The notes: generated by a model from the sequence alone, not told the origin. DNA of 64,000 bases from Candidatus Kouleothrix ribensis (GCA_016722075.1 JADKGW010000001.1:744001-808000), one strand, 5' to 3'. Positions 19,070-28,255 are shown, counted from the first letter of the stretch. Made by a program: numbers and translations.

Positions 19070-19196
19070 GCCCAACGCGCTGCGCATCAGCCGCGCCGCC
19101 CCGATAGGTTGGGATCGTCTTCACGCCATGATAGCACGAAAAAATCGGCACGATCTCGCCGCCGGAACGGCGTCAGGCTGCATGCGCTGGTTGGGC
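19070..19196 (-). repeat. attC 20 (GCCCAAC...GTTGGGC)
   Basis: 127 bp. Same loop as attC 5 (CATGATAGCACGAAAAAATC). Confidence 0.92.
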
Positions 19197-19553
19197 GGCA
19201 CCACGCTGAAGGCACGGGACAACCTGCCGGCGGTGTTGGCGCCCGAGGGCGTTCCCCGTGATGGCGTCCGCATGCGTTCCTTCCTGGCGCTGGTGGCCGC
19301 GACAACGGTCGGATGCGTTCCCCCGATGGCACCCGAGGGTGCTGCCCGCGATTCCGTTCCCACCACGATGGCGGTCGGATGCGTTCCCGGTGATGCTGCT
19401 CGAAGGCGTTCCCGGCGATGACCTGTCCAGGCAATGGATGCGTTCTCCGTGACGGCGCTCGGATGCGGCATTCGCACATGATGGCGGTCAGGCCGCAGCA
19501 ATCACGGGGCTGAATCATGCGCTGATCGTCACGTGCATCGGCCGCTTGTGCCC
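19197..19553 (-). repeat. ORF-less repeat cassette, copy 8
   Basis: 357 bp. Begins GGCACCACGCTGAAGGCACG. Confidence 0.85.
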
Positions 19554-19658
19554 GCCCAACGCCGTGCGCATCAGCCGCTGCGAGCGCGCAGCATATGAAC
19601 GCGCTAACATGCCAACGATCTCGCGCGCGAAGCGGTCGGCTGGATGCGCGGGTTGGGC
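19554..19658 (-). repeat. attC 21 (GCCCAAC...GTTGGGC)
   Basis: 105 bp, short-loop class; the right arm has GGATGCGC in place of GCATGCGC. Confidence 0.9.
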
Positions 19659-19673
19659 CGCCTGTGCCAACCA

Positions 19674-20096
19674 TCAGTCGGGTTGCTCGTGAGACTCAGA
19701 ATCGAGAAACCGGTCTCTAATTCCTGGTGCGGCAATCATACAGCGCTCGGTTCGACCAAACCACCGATATCGATGCGTGGCAATCCACGAGTAGATCCCA
19801 TCGCGAAGACCTTTTGGCACAATCAATAGCAGGCTCAATACAGGCCACGCACCCTTGAGCTGTCGTGTGATTCGGAGAGCTGCATCACTGGCCGTATAAA
19901 CCGTATGGTTCTCAATCAGGACAACGCGATCGTCCGATGTTGCCGAGCAGCCATGTGATGTCAGCAATCTTTGACCAGTTGGTGATTGGAGTGCGGCAAA
20001 CTGGAAGTAGCCGACTGGGTCACGGCGGAGAATGAATTGGACTGACCACGTGCATAATGTACAGACACCGTCAAAGAGAATGACTGCATTCGACAT
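19674..20096 (-). CDS. DCC-family thiol-disulfide oxidoreductase-like protein
   Basis: 140 residues from the ATG at 20096, preceded by GGGAG; an upstream ATG is in frame. The family name motif is present near the N-terminus: LFDGVCTLCTWSVQFILRRD (DxxCxxC). FQFAALQSPTGQRLL and the VYTASDAALRI stretch follow the usual DCC/DUF393 pattern. A redox role is assumed for the family, and its substrates are not known. It is the promoter-distal gene of a two-gene cassette with the zinc-ribbon protein at 20160. Confidence 0.85.
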   Translation of the reverse strand: MSNAVILFDGVCTLCTWSVQFILRRDPVGYFQFAALQSPTGQRLLTSHGCSATSDDRVVLIENHTVYTASDAALRITRQLKGAWPVLSLLLIVPKGLRDGIYSWIATHRYRWFGRTERCMIAAPGIRDRFLDSESHEQPD

Positions 20097-20159
20097 TGGT
20101 GATGACTCCCGTATAATCATCGAACGAGAAGAGCTCCAATGACCAGGATACCGCGTGGT

Positions 20160-20369
20160 TCATTCCGTTGCACGTGGCCAGTTCTTCGCGATTCTGGTGC
20201 GTTGATGACGATCCGCACCATAATTCTCGGCGTAGCCACAGGACGTGCCAAGATAGCGGTTCAGACTGATGGCTTCAAAGGTCGTGAGTGATGGCCGAAA
20301 CCAACGGCCATCTTGACGTTTGTAGTGAACGGTGGTTGCACCACATTTCGGACAGATACCATCTTTCAT
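20160..20369 (-). CDS. small zinc-ribbon protein
   Basis: 69 residues beginning MKDGICPKCGATTVHYK. The CPKC knuckle is clear; the matching half may be TSCGYAE, which has only one Cys, so metal binding is likely but the ribbon is incomplete. Short proteins of this kind occur widely without assigned role. The gap to the DCC gene is about 60 bp in the same direction. There is a GGAATACC element in place of a strong ribosome-binding site. Confidence 0.6.
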   Translation of the reverse strand: MKDGICPKCGATTVHYKRQDGRWFRPSLTTFEAISLNRYLGTSCGYAENYGADRHQRTRIAKNWPRATE

Positions 20370-20470
20370 AGGTATTCCTAAGGCATGACAGATTTGTCTG
20401 ATGCTTTATACGCACGCAGTGTAAAACCGTTACAGGAGTTTATCTCACGCTTGTGACCATTGATGCGGCG

Positions 20471-20597
20471 GCCCAACGCCTGGCGCATCAGCCGCGCCGC
20501 CACGATAGATCGGGACTGCCTTCATCTCCATGATACCACGAACAATCGCGACGATCTCGCTCGCCGGAACGGCGTCGGCTGGATGCGCATGTTGGGC
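20471..20597 (-). repeat. attC 22 (GCCCAAC...GTTGGGC)
   Basis: 127 bp; loop CATGATACCACGAACAATCG. The right arm is GGCTGGATGCGC. Confidence 0.9.
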
Positions 20598-20649
20598 CGG
20601 TGGCCCAGCCAGGTCATTCATTTGCAAAGAGTCAGTATTTCCCGTTTCG

Positions 20650-21072
20650 CTATTGTGATTGTTTCGCTCTGTCTTGTATTGACGTGAGCCATTGTTCATA
20701 GCATGCGTGTTGTTCGGAAACGGTTGCCGGTTCTACATCTGGTCCACTCGTGAAAATATCTACAAGATCGATCGTGCGCGCATATTGTCCGAGCTTGAGT
20801 TTATAGGCACGCAATCCTTGCCCCATATCACGCCCCATGCCCGAAGGATAGACACAACGGCTTGCTCCATAACAGAGCAGTTGAATCTGATTGCGCTCTA
20901 GCTGTACACGGATCTGAGCGAGCGCCTCAAAATAATCTGTTGCTTCGGCGGAGAACGGAGTTTGATGCAGGAGAAGTGCCAAGAAACAGCGTTCACTATC
21001 CTCGTCGTAAGAAAGCTGCGCATTCTGGATAGTGCCATCAGTGAAACGGGTTGGGATAAGAATGCTTGTCAT
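20650..21072 (-). CDS. conserved hypothetical protein, 140 aa, copy 1
   Basis: The N-terminus FTDGTIQNAQLSYDEDSERCFLALLLHQTPF suggests a small alpha/beta domain; a basic Tyr-rich centre (GLRAYKLKLGQYARTIDLVDIF) and an acidic C-terminus follow. No catalytic motif or membrane segment is evident. A paralogue with a handful of substitutions is at 58045. Substitutions without frame damage suggest that the protein is made. Its leader and 3' end match the second copy for over 500 bp. Confidence 0.65.
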   Translation of the reverse strand: MTSILIPTRFTDGTIQNAQLSYDEDSERCFLALLLHQTPFSAEATDYFEALAQIRVQLERNQIQLLCYGASRCVYPSGMGRDMGQGLRAYKLKLGQYARTIDLVDIFTSGPDVEPATVSEQHACYEQWLTSIQDRAKQSQ

Positions 21073-21178
21073 AAGCTACGCCTGTCGAAAACGTCATGCA
21101 ACACGTGGATAGAGAAAGAATCGGATTGTAGAAAGCGGTAGAAAGCTGTGCCTGTGGGACAGGAATGATTGGACACCG

Positions 21179-21306
21179 GCCCAACGCCTTGGCGCTCAGC
21201 CGCGCCGCACCACTAGAACAGAATGGCGTTCCTCTGCATCTGGATGACAAAATCGCCCTGATGCCGCTCGACGCGTAGCGGCGTCGACTGCAGCGCCTTG
21301 TTCGGC
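21179..21306 (-). repeat. attC 23 (GCCCAAC...GTTCGGC)
   Basis: 128 bp, apparently identical to attC 50; both carry copies of the 220-aa membrane-protein cassette. Confidence 0.95.
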
Positions 21307-21318
21307 GGCAGCCGACAA

Positions 21319-21981
21319 TTACTTTGTCAGTGTAGTTGAGGGCTGTATCAAACGTGCATCCGGCCATCGGTAGACTACAATTGCACAGCCGATCAGAACT
21401 ATGGCTATTATGTCGGACAATAAGTACACAAGTGCTGGTTTCCATTCATTTATCCGACGGAGGGAATAAGGGCCACTATACAGTGAATAGGTATGGAGCT
21501 GCGTAGGATCATGAGCATCCCGTATCGAGCCGTGAGCAACAATTTCCGATCCTACCACAAAGCCCTCCAGCGGCTCCCGCACACTAGAGCTACCACGTTC
21601 TTCTTCGTACACAGGAGCTTCTCGGATATTGTAACCACCGTCGATTTGGATGGTGCCATCACTAAGTTCCACCACCAATGGCGGTGCTTTGCTAACACGA
21701 AAGCCCTGAGCTGTAGCCGGCTGATACGCCACAAATGAGTGCAACAGGACGGGATTTTGATTACTGAGTTTACCTTCAACAGCAACCACATTTGCTGTCC
21801 CCAGAGCTTTCAATTCAGCGACGCTTCGCACGACTGGAATGTGCTGCCAGTATTGACCGGTCTCATACATTGATGGCAGCACGAAGAAGGCACTGATGAC
21901 TAACCAGCATGCAGCGACAGGTGCGGAGAGAAGAAGCAACACGATTCCGATGCGCCGAAAAACTTGCCGCATAATCGACAT
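21319..21981 (-). CDS. membrane protein with large external domain, copy 1
   Basis: 220 residues: N-terminal helix at 9-32, a soluble domain of about 145 residues, and a second helix near 188-208. The soluble part has VRSVAELKALGTANVVAVEGKL, then beta-rich text ending VVGSEIVAHGSIRD. This is the layout of bacterial GIDE/E3-like or OB-type membrane proteins, although no RING finger is present. The stop is 12 bp from attC 23. A frameshifted duplicate lies at 46101. Confidence 0.65.
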   Translation of the reverse strand: MSIMRQVFRRIGIVLLLLSAPVAACWLVISAFFVLPSMYETGQYWQHIPVVRSVAELKALGTANVVAVEGKLSNQNPVLLHSFVAYQPATAQGFRVSKAPPLVVELSDGTIQIDGGYNIREAPVYEEERGSSSVREPLEGFVVGSEIVAHGSIRDAHDPTQLHTYSLYSGPYSLRRINEWKPALVYLLSDIIAIVLIGCAIVVYRWPDARLIQPSTTLTK

Positions 21982-22011
21982 GTCCTCATTTGCAACAGGA
22001 TTTGATTAGCC

Positions 22012-22121
22012 GCCGAACGGATTGCGCATCAGCCGCCGACGAGGCGCGCTGCATAGGAAAGCGCCAAAATAGCCACGATCTTGCGCGCCGAAGGCGGTCG
22101 GGTTGCATGCGCGTGTTGGGC
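22012..22121 (-). repeat. attC 24 (GCCGAAC...GTTGGGC)
   Basis: 110 bp; inner stem GACGAGGCGCGC / GCGCGCCGAAGGC. Confidence 0.9.
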
Positions 22122-22158
22122 TGCGCTACATCAAATAACGTGGAAGTTATTGCATTTG

Positions 22159-23463
22159 TTATAATTTACTGCTATTTAGTCCGATTCTCTCTTCGATACG
22201 TTTCCGCTGTCGTTGGGCTTGCTCTGCGTATGAGCTTCCTGTTTGAGAGAAAATTGTTTCGGCTCTTTGTATATAATCCAGTGCTACCTCTAAATTGTTA
22301 TCACCTTCTTCCAAAGAGGCAGACTGAGCTAGACTCACTGCCTCACCCTCCCGATCGCCAAGTTGTTGCCTATACCTAATTGCCTCCTTATATAATTGAC
22401 GCGCTTTCTCATATTCACCACTATCCTGTGCCAACATGCCTAATTGATGTAAAGTGCTCGCTACCCCTGATTGGTCACCTAGTTTCTGTTTGATGGTAAG
22501 TGCTTCAAGATATAAACGCTGAGCTTCTTGTAAGCTTCCTTGTTCTTGGGACACAGATCCTAGTTGGTGGAGCGTTTGAGCAACACCATATTGATTTCCT
22601 AATCGTTGCTTAAGTGTAAGAGATTCCCTGTAAAGCTGTAAAGCTCTTTCATAATCTCCTAATTGCTGGTATATAGTCCCTAAATTGTGAAGTATAGAAG
22701 CACGTTCGTTTATGTTGTCTAATCTTTCCTCGATTGCTAATGCCTCCTGATACAGTCGTAGTGCTTCCATATTGTTGTCTTGTGCTTGGAGTAGTGTACC
22801 TAGACTGTACAAAATAGCAGCGCGATCTTCTTGTGATCCAAGGCGCTCTGCTAGTGCTAGGGCTTCCTGATACAGACGAGCTGCCTCATCATAGAGACCT
22901 TGATTTTGAAGCAATCTACCAAGCTGATATAGGATGATGGCTTTTCCTTGCTGATCGCCAAGACGCTCAAATGCGGCAAGTGCCTCTTGATACAGACGAG
23001 CTGCCTCATCATAGAGACCTTGATTTTGAAGCAATCTACCAAGCTGATATAGGATGATGGCTCTTCCTTGCTGATCGCCAAGACGCTCAAATGCGGCAAG
23101 TGCCTCTTGATACAGACGAGTTGTCTCATCATAGAGACCTTGGTTTTGAAGCAATCTACCAAGTTGATACAGGATGATCGCTCTCCCTCGCTGATCGCCA
23201 AGAAGCTCAAACGCGGCAAGCGCCTCTTGATACAGGCGAGTTGCTTCCGCATAATTTCCTTGATTTTCATACAAGGCCGCGAGTTCTCTTAGAACCCCTG
23301 CTCGCTCCTGGTGTGCGTCTATTTGTTCATATATATTCAAAGCTTCGCCGTAAAGACGGAAAGCTTCAGAATAATCACCTTTTTGAGCATATGCGCTGCC
23401 AAGTTCGAAAGCAAGGTGGCCTTTTTCAGCAGTTGGATTACTGCCGGGGAGTGAATTAGACAT
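22159..23463 (-). CDS. tetratricopeptide-repeat protein
   Basis: 434 residues with about ten 40-residue repeats of the kinesin-light-chain type (consensus AxxLYxEALAxxExLGDxxGxAxxLxxLGxLxQxQG). There is no signal peptide or effector domain; it would act as a protein-binding scaffold. Three central repeats are almost identical at DNA level. It follows the coiled-coil membrane protein at 23467 after a gap of about 3 bp, so the two form one translation unit and may work together. This is one of the largest intact genes in the window. Confidence 0.9.
   Translation of the reverse strand: MSNSLPGSNPTAEKGHLAFELGSAYAQKGDYSEAFRLYGEALNIYEQIDAHQERAGVLRELAALYENQGNYAEATRLYQEALAAFELLGDQRGRAIILYQLGRLLQNQGLYDETTRLYQEALAAFERLGDQQGRAIILYQLGRLLQNQGLYDEAARLYQEALAAFERLGDQQGKAIILYQLGRLLQNQGLYDEAARLYQEALALAERLGSQEDRAAILYSLGTLLQAQDNNMEALRLYQEALAIEERLDNINERASILHNLGTIYQQLGDYERALQLYRESLTLKQRLGNQYGVAQTLHQLGSVSQEQGSLQEAQRLYLEALTIKQKLGDQSGVASTLHQLGMLAQDSGEYEKARQLYKEAIRYRQQLGDREGEAVSLAQSASLEEGDNNLEVALDYIQRAETIFSQTGSSYAEQAQRQRKRIEERIGLNSSKL
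22860..23240. repeat. 120-bp tandem repeats inside the TPR gene
   Basis: Three near-identical units of 120 bp (40 codons each) encode successive TPR motifs. The high identity points to recent unequal crossover or slippage, so repeat number may vary between strains. Confidence 0.85.
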
Positions 23464-23466
23464 TGC

Positions 23467-23862
23467 CTACGCCTCCGCCTTGACGACAATAAATGCTAGT
23501 ATTTCTAGAATGAGTGATATTAGAAGAAAAATCCAACCATATTCCTTATTTGTATCCCCAGTCAATAAATTAACTCCTATTCCTCCGCATACTACTGCGA
23601 CGGATTGAAGTATAAAAGGCGTCCATCTTCTTTTCTTCGCAGCTTCTTTTTCGGCCGACAGAATAGCGTGAGATTTATCGAGGTCTGTGTAGAGCTTTTT
23701 GATTTCTTCAATCTCACGGCGAGTCTCTACCAATTGGGAGGAGGCTTCAAGCCAGTTTTCGTACAACATTGTGATAGCCTTTGAACTCCCACGATACTCA
23801 GCAGGATCAAAAGGCTTCGACCAATCATAACTCTTATAACGGTTTTGGGTGCCGTCTCCCAT
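23467..23862 (-). CDS. coiled-coil protein with C-terminal helical hairpin in membrane
   Basis: 131 residues. A soluble start (SYDWSKPFDPAEYRG) leads to a coiled coil at about 38-80 (LVETRREIEEIKKLYTDLDK), then two membrane helices near 85-104 and 109-128 joined by a short loop with GDTNKEYG. The N-terminus should face the cytoplasm, where it could engage the TPR partner encoded next. The layout recalls small two-helix effectors next to sensor scaffolds, but no named family is recognised. Confidence 0.7.
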   Translation of the reverse strand: MGDGTQNRYKSYDWSKPFDPAEYRGSSKAITMLYENWLEASSQLVETRREIEEIKKLYTDLDKSHAILSAEKEAAKKRRWTPFILQSVAVVCGGIGVNLLTGDTNKEYGWIFLLISLILEILAFIVVKAEA

Positions 23863-23931
23863 AGCAGGGCATCCTTTGTGCTTTGCCCAAAGCAGACATT
23901 ATTTAAGAATTGTGTAAAATTACCAATGCCA

Positions 23932-23959
23932 AGTATAGCAGAGACGTTCTACGAGTCAA
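23932..23959 (-). promoter_or_regulatory. promoter of the coiled-coil/TPR cassette
   Basis: Minus strand: TTGACT, 16-bp spacer, extended -10 TGCTATACT. It lies about 70 bp upstream of the first start codon, within the cassette leader. Confidence 0.65.
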
Positions 23960-24013
23960 TGCAACGATACGTTTCTGGCTTGGCTATCGTGTGGTAGCAC
24001 GTTTGGATACGCA

Positions 24014-24122
24014 GCCCAACGCCGTGCGCATCAGCCGCCGCGAGGCGCGCTGCATCAGATAGCACTAAAATCACAACGATCTCGCGCGCCGAAGGCGGTC
24101 GGACTGCATGCGCGTGTTCGGC
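24014..24122 (-). repeat. attC 25 (GCCCAAC...GTTCGGC)
   Basis: 109 bp; same inner stem type as attC 2 and 24. Confidence 0.9.
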
Positions 24123-24152
24123 CGCAGCCGACGCACGAACCTTGTCGCGGCA

Positions 24153-24641
24153 TTAGGCTTTTGAAGCGTTGTCGACACTCGCCGACCAAGTACGATGGAG
24201 GTCGGCATAATGGCGTTCCCACTGTCCGCGAATATCAGCCTCTGATGTACCATCGGCATACGCGGGTGAGACCAGTGGTGCGGCCGATCCGACCTCAATC
24301 AGTACAATCGCCTGAATGACCGCACGACTGCCGCGTTGCCGGTAGAAATCCACAACCGCATTATACTGCTCACCATCTGTGAGGACTTTGGCGGTTCCTT
24401 TAAAGCGATAGCCTTTACGGGCAAATGGATCGACCACATTTACTTCAACGTGGGGATTGTAGCGCAGGTTGGTGCTTGTGCCAGGCGAATGAATATCGGC
24501 AAAAACGAGATGATCGTCATCCCAAACGATAGTTGTGCCCTTGGGGGAGAGATTGGGTGTTCCATCTGGACAGACGGTGGCCACAAATCCCAGGCGTTGC
24601 TCGTCGAGCAATCGTTTCATTTCTGGTGTAAGTATCGGCAT
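24153..24641 (-). CDS. pyridoxamine 5'-phosphate oxidase-family protein
   Basis: 162 residues from the ATG at 24641, which has GGAG 4 nt upstream. The split-barrel flavin fold is indicated by LGFVATVCPDGTPNLSPKGTTIVWDDDHLVFADI, then STNLRYNPHVEVNVVDPFARKGYRFKGTAKVL, the usual order of strands. Family members bind FMN or F420 and reduce or oxidise small substrates; the general-stress FMN-binding branch is the nearest look. The C-terminal 40 residues are an added helical segment. The stop is 30 bp from attC 25. Confidence 0.88.
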   Translation of the reverse strand: MPILTPEMKRLLDEQRLGFVATVCPDGTPNLSPKGTTIVWDDDHLVFADIHSPGTSTNLRYNPHVEVNVVDPFARKGYRFKGTAKVLTDGEQYNAVVDFYRQRGSRAVIQAIVLIEVGSAAPLVSPAYADGTSEADIRGQWERHYADLHRTWSASVDNASKA

Positions 24642-24799
24642 CGCACACTCCAAATGTCAGAACCCACATCCCTGGCCAGTCACGCAGGAAGATGGGTCAA
24701 CGATAAGCAAAATGGTATTCTCATGTGCGGGGAGAGTCAAGGCCAAAGATGATGAGAGTGGTGAAGTCGTTTGTTAGCAGATGGCGCTGTTAGCTGACG

Positions 24800-24927
24800 G
24801 CCGAACGCCGGGCGCATCAGCCGCGCCGCCACGATAGATCGGGATGGCGTTTGGGTTGATGATACCACATAAAATCGGCACGATCTCGCTCGCCGGAACG
24901 GCGTCGGGCTGCATGCGCTGGTTGGGC
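24800..24927 (-). repeat. attC 26 (GCCGAAC...GTTGGGC)
   Basis: 128 bp; loop GATGATACCACATAAAATCG, shared with attC 38 and close to attC 34. Confidence 0.92.
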
Positions 24928-25287
24928 GGCACCACGCCGAATGGACGCGCTGACCTGCCGGACGTGCTGGCGCGCGAAGGCGTTCCCGGCGATGGCGTTC
25001 GGATGCGTTCCTTCGCAGCGCGGTTGGACGCGATGGCGGTCGCATGCCTTCCCTGGGATGGCATCCGAAGGCCGTTCTTGCGATTCCGTTCCCCACCAGG
25101 ACGACCGTCGGATGCGTGCCGTTGGGATGCAGCTCGAAAGTGTTCCCGGCGCTGGCCTGTCCAGGCAGTGGATGCCTTCCCCGTGATGGCGCGCGGATGC
25201 CCGATTCGTACGGGTTGGCGGTCGGGCCGCAGCAATCACGGGGCTGAATCGGGCGCTGACCGCCAATTACATGGTTCGCTCGTGCCC
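24928..25287 (-). repeat. ORF-less repeat cassette, copy 9
   Basis: 360 bp; starts GGCACCACGCCGAATGGACG. Contains a CGTTCCCCACCAGG variant with an extra C. Confidence 0.85.
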
Positions 25288-25414
25288 GCCCAACGCCGGG
25301 CGCATCAGCCGCGCCGCCGTGATCGATCGGGATGGCGTGTGTACGACATCTAGGTTCCAAAATCGGCGCGATCTCATCGCCGGAACGGCGTCAGGCTGCA
25401 TGCGCTGGTTGGGC
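25288..25414 (-). repeat. attC 27 (GCCCAAC...GTTGGGC)
   Basis: 127 bp; loop related to attC 14. Confidence 0.92.
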
Positions 25415-25772
25415 GGCACCACGCCGGAGGCAGGCGTTGACCTGCTGGCCATGTTGGCGCCTGAGGGCGCTGCTTGGGATTGCCGTCGAGGGCGCTCCTT
25501 TTCAGCGCTGATGGGCGTGATGGCGGTCGGATGCGTTCCCCGCGATGGCACCCGAGGGCGCTGCCCGCGATTCCGTTCCCACCAGGACGGCGGTCGGATG
25601 TGTTCCCGGTGACGCCGTCCGAGGGCCTTTCCTGCGACCGCCTTCCCACGTAATGGATGCGTTGCCTGCGATAGCGCGCGCATGCCCGATTCGCGCGCGT
25701 TGGCGGTCAGGTTGCAGCAATCACCGGGTTGAATCAGGCGCTGGCCGCTCATCCCATGGTTCGCTCGTGCCC
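25415..25772 (-). repeat. ORF-less repeat cassette, copy 10
   Basis: 358 bp; the CCTGTCCAGGCA block is altered to CCTTCCCACGTAA. Confidence 0.85.
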
Positions 25773-25901
25773 GCCCAACGCCGGGCGCATCAGCCGCGCC
25801 GCCCCAAACGATCGGGAACACCGTTCTCGCCACCATCAGCGTTCAAAATCGCGACGATCTCGGTCGCCGGAACGGCGTCGGGCTGGATGCGCTGGTTGGG
25901 C
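25773..25901 (-). repeat. attC 28 (GCCCAAC...GTTGGGC)
   Basis: 129 bp; the right arm is GGCTGGATGCGC; loop with CACCATCAGCGTTCAAAATC. Confidence 0.92.
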
Positions 25902-26261
25902 GGCACCACGCCGGAGGCACGCGCTGACCTGCCGGACGTGATGGCGCGCGAGGGCGCTACCTGGTATAGCGTTCGGATGCCTTCCTTCCCGCACGCTGAT
26001 GGCCGCGATGACGGTCGGATGCGCGGTATGGAATGCCGCCCGAGGGCGGTGCCGGCGATTCCGTTCCCACCACGACAGCGGTCGGGTGCGCTGCTCTGGG
26101 ATGCCGCCCGCGGGCGTTCCCGGCGATGACCTGTCCAGGCAGAGGATGCGTTCCCCGTGACCGCGCTCGGATGCCTAATTCGCACGCGTTGGCGGTCAGG
26201 CTGCAGCAAGCACGGGGCTGAATCAGGCGCTGACTTTCACACGAATAGGCCGTTTGTGCCC
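25902..26261 (-). repeat. ORF-less repeat cassette, copy 11
   Basis: 360 bp; ends TGACTTTCACACGAATAGGC before the terminal block. Confidence 0.85.
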
Positions 26262-26388
26262 GCCCAACGCGTGGCGCATCAGCCGCGCCGCCGACTCGAT
26301 CGGGATGCCATTGGAGCAGAAACGGTGTGTCAAAATCGCGTCGATCTCGGTCGCCGGAACGGCGTCGGGCTGCATGCGCTGGTTGGGC
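26262..26388 (-). repeat. attC 29 (GCCCAAC...GTTGGGC)
   Basis: 127 bp; loop GGTGTGTCAAAATCGCG. Confidence 0.92.
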
Positions 26389-26748
26389 GGCACCACGCTG
26401 AATGGACGCGCTGACCTGCCAGCCATGTTCGCGTTCGCGGGCGTTCCCTGAGATGGCGTTCGGATGCGTTCCTTCCCGCACGCTGATGGCCGCGATGACG
26501 GTCGGATGCGGTTCCCCGCGACGGCGCCCGAGGGCGTTCCCGGCAATGCCGTTCCCACCACGACGGCGGTCGGATGCGGTGCCCGGGATGGCGCCTGAGC
26601 GCGTTCCCCGTGATGGCCTGTCCAGGCAGGGCATGCGTTCCCTGCGATAGCGCTCGGATTCCTGATTCGCACGCGATGGCGGTCGGGCTGCAGCAATCAC
26701 GGGGCTGAATCGTGCGCTGATCGCCAATTCAATGGGCCGCTCATGCCC
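26389..26748 (-). repeat. ORF-less repeat cassette, copy 12
   Basis: 360 bp; starts GGCACCACGCTGAATGGACG; central block shared with copy 11. Confidence 0.85.
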
Positions 26749-26876
26749 GCCCAACGCCCTGCGCATCAGCCGCGCCGCACTGGTAGATCGCGATACGATT
26801 GCACCTGAGATTGCGCGCCAAAATCGGTCCGATCTCGTCGACGCGAAGCGGCGTCAGCTGCATGCGCGTGTTGGGC
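26749..26876 (-). repeat. attC 30 (GCCCAAC...GTTGGGC)
   Basis: 128 bp; right inner stem CTCGTCGACGCGAAGC. Confidence 0.92.
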
Positions 26877-26900
26877 CAGCGCGGCTTGGCCGCGGGAGCG

Positions 26901-27470
26901 TTATTGCTTGCCTTGCTCTGCTGCTCGTATTGCCTCGATGGCTTGACGACTGACACGGGCGTGCTGGGTGGGATTCGGCTCATCCGGCGCACTATAGACC
27001 ATCAGCTCGCCTCGCTCAGTCAAGCGCTTCACGCGCATACGGGCGGCTTGAATATGTGTATGTGCAAGCTCGGGAAAAAGCAACAGCGCCGCTTCGGTGA
27101 AGCTGATCAAATCATCGTGACGTAACCAAGCCTGCACGCGTGCAAGCACTTGCCCAATGCCTGGATCAGTCCAAAATGTCGCAGGAATGCGATAGCTATA
27201 CTGTCCATTGGCTGGGAGAAAGAGCAAGTCAAGGAGGTTTTGGAGGCGCTCGATAGTCGCTCCAATAACTTGCTCATCGGCTTGCATACGGTCAAGTTCG
27301 CCATTCGCAATCTGGACGAAGCGGGCGATGTCAGTATGTAAAGGTGTCGATGGACGGGCAGAGGGAGTGTCAAACGTGCTGTCGGGCCAGGTTAGATTGC
27401 GACCAATGCGCTGGTAGTGCTGTGAAATACGAGTCACCACATCAGTGGTCATGAGCAGTGAGTCGAACAT
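26901..27470 (-). CDS. probable DNA-binding protein (autorepressor candidate)
   Basis: 189 residues from the ATG at 27470, preceded by GAGAGGTG; a GTG seven codons upstream is in frame. The N-terminal 110 residues are helical and unassigned. The C-terminal 70 (LISFTEAALLLFPELAHTHI followed by RMRVKRLTERGELMVYSAPD) have the spacing of a winged-helix or MerR/excisionase-type HTH, with a basic recognition helix. A perfect 11-bp inverted repeat overlaps its promoter, which fits autoregulation. No helper gene is in the cassette. Function beyond DNA binding is not inferred. Confidence 0.55.
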   Translation of the reverse strand: MFDSLLMTTDVVTRISQHYQRIGRNLTWPDSTFDTPSARPSTPLHTDIARFVQIANGELDRMQADEQVIGATIERLQNLLDLLFLPANGQYSYRIPATFWTDPGIGQVLARVQAWLRHDDLISFTEAALLLFPELAHTHIQAARMRVKRLTERGELMVYSAPDEPNPTQHARVSRQAIEAIRAAEQGKQ

Positions 27471-27484
27471 ACGCACCTCTCGAT

Positions 27485-27526
27485 AGCTCACGTTATCTGT
27501 TGAGTATATGCGAGCTAACGTGAGCT
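27485..27526 (-). promoter_or_regulatory. operator-like inverted repeat over the promoter of the 26901-27470 gene
   Basis: AGCTCACGTTA at 27485-27495 and TAACGTGAGCT at 27516-27526, perfect 11-bp arms with 20 nt between. The right arm lies in the spacer between the -10 and -35 boxes and the left arm just downstream of the start point. Confidence 0.7.
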
Positions 27527-27531
27527 GTCAA
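27503..27531 (-). promoter_or_regulatory. sigma-70 type promoter
   Basis: Minus strand: TTGACA, 17-bp spacer, TATACT; only 32 bp upstream of the preferred ATG. This is the closest match to consensus that I found in the window. Confidence 0.75.
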
Positions 27532-27584
27532 GTGGCGAAACAAGCGCAGATGGCTGTGCGGTTATTGTGCTGCTACAGAGCGCG

Positions 27585-27711
27585 GCCCAACGCCTGGCGC
27601 ATCAGCCGCGCCGCACCCAGCGATCGGGATGGCGTTCCCGGTGATTCCAACCGTCAAAATCGGAACGATCTCGGGCCGCGTGCGGCGTCGGGCTGCATGC
27701 GCTGGTTGGGC
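27585..27711 (-). repeat. attC 31 (GCCCAAC...GTTGGGC)
   Basis: 127 bp; loop GATTCCAACCGTCAAAATCG. Confidence 0.92.
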
Positions 27712-28069
27712 GGCACCACGCCGGAGGGCCGCGCTGACCTGCCGGACGTGATGGCGTGCGCAGGCGTTCCCCGCGAGCGCCTCCGAGGGCAGTCGTCCCC
27801 AACGCTGGTGGACGCAACGACGGTCGGATGCGTGCCCCGTGATGACGCCCGAGGGCGCTGCCGGCGATCCGGTTCCCACCAGGACGGCGGCCGGATGCGT
27901 GCTTTGGGATGCGGCTCGAAGGCGTTCCCCGTGATGGCCTATCCAAGCAATGGATGCGTTCCCTGCGACGGCGCTCGGATGCCCGATTCGCACCCGTTGG
28001 CGGTCAGGCCGCAGCAATCACGGGGTTGAATCATGCGCTGGCCGCTCATCCCATGGTTCGCTCGTGCCC
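27712..28069 (-). repeat. ORF-less repeat cassette, copy 13
   Basis: 358 bp; carries CGAGGGCAGTCGTCCCC, also seen in copy 17. Confidence 0.85.
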
Positions 28070-28192
28070 GCCCAACGCCTGGCGCATCAGCCGCGCCCCA
28101 GATAGATCGGGAACGCGTTATTGCTGAGACTGCTGCCAAAATCGGCCCGATCTCGTCGCCGGAACGGCGTCGGCTGCATGCGCATGTTGGAC
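28070..28192 (-). repeat. attC 32 (GCCCAAC...GTTGGAC)
   Basis: 123 bp; loop GCTGAGACTGCTGCCAAAATC, shared with attC 55. Confidence 0.9.
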
Positions 28193-28255
28193 GGCAATTG
28201 CGAGCGATCATTCCTACACGAGCGCTCAATCTATTCAAGGATAACGCTAAAGTGA

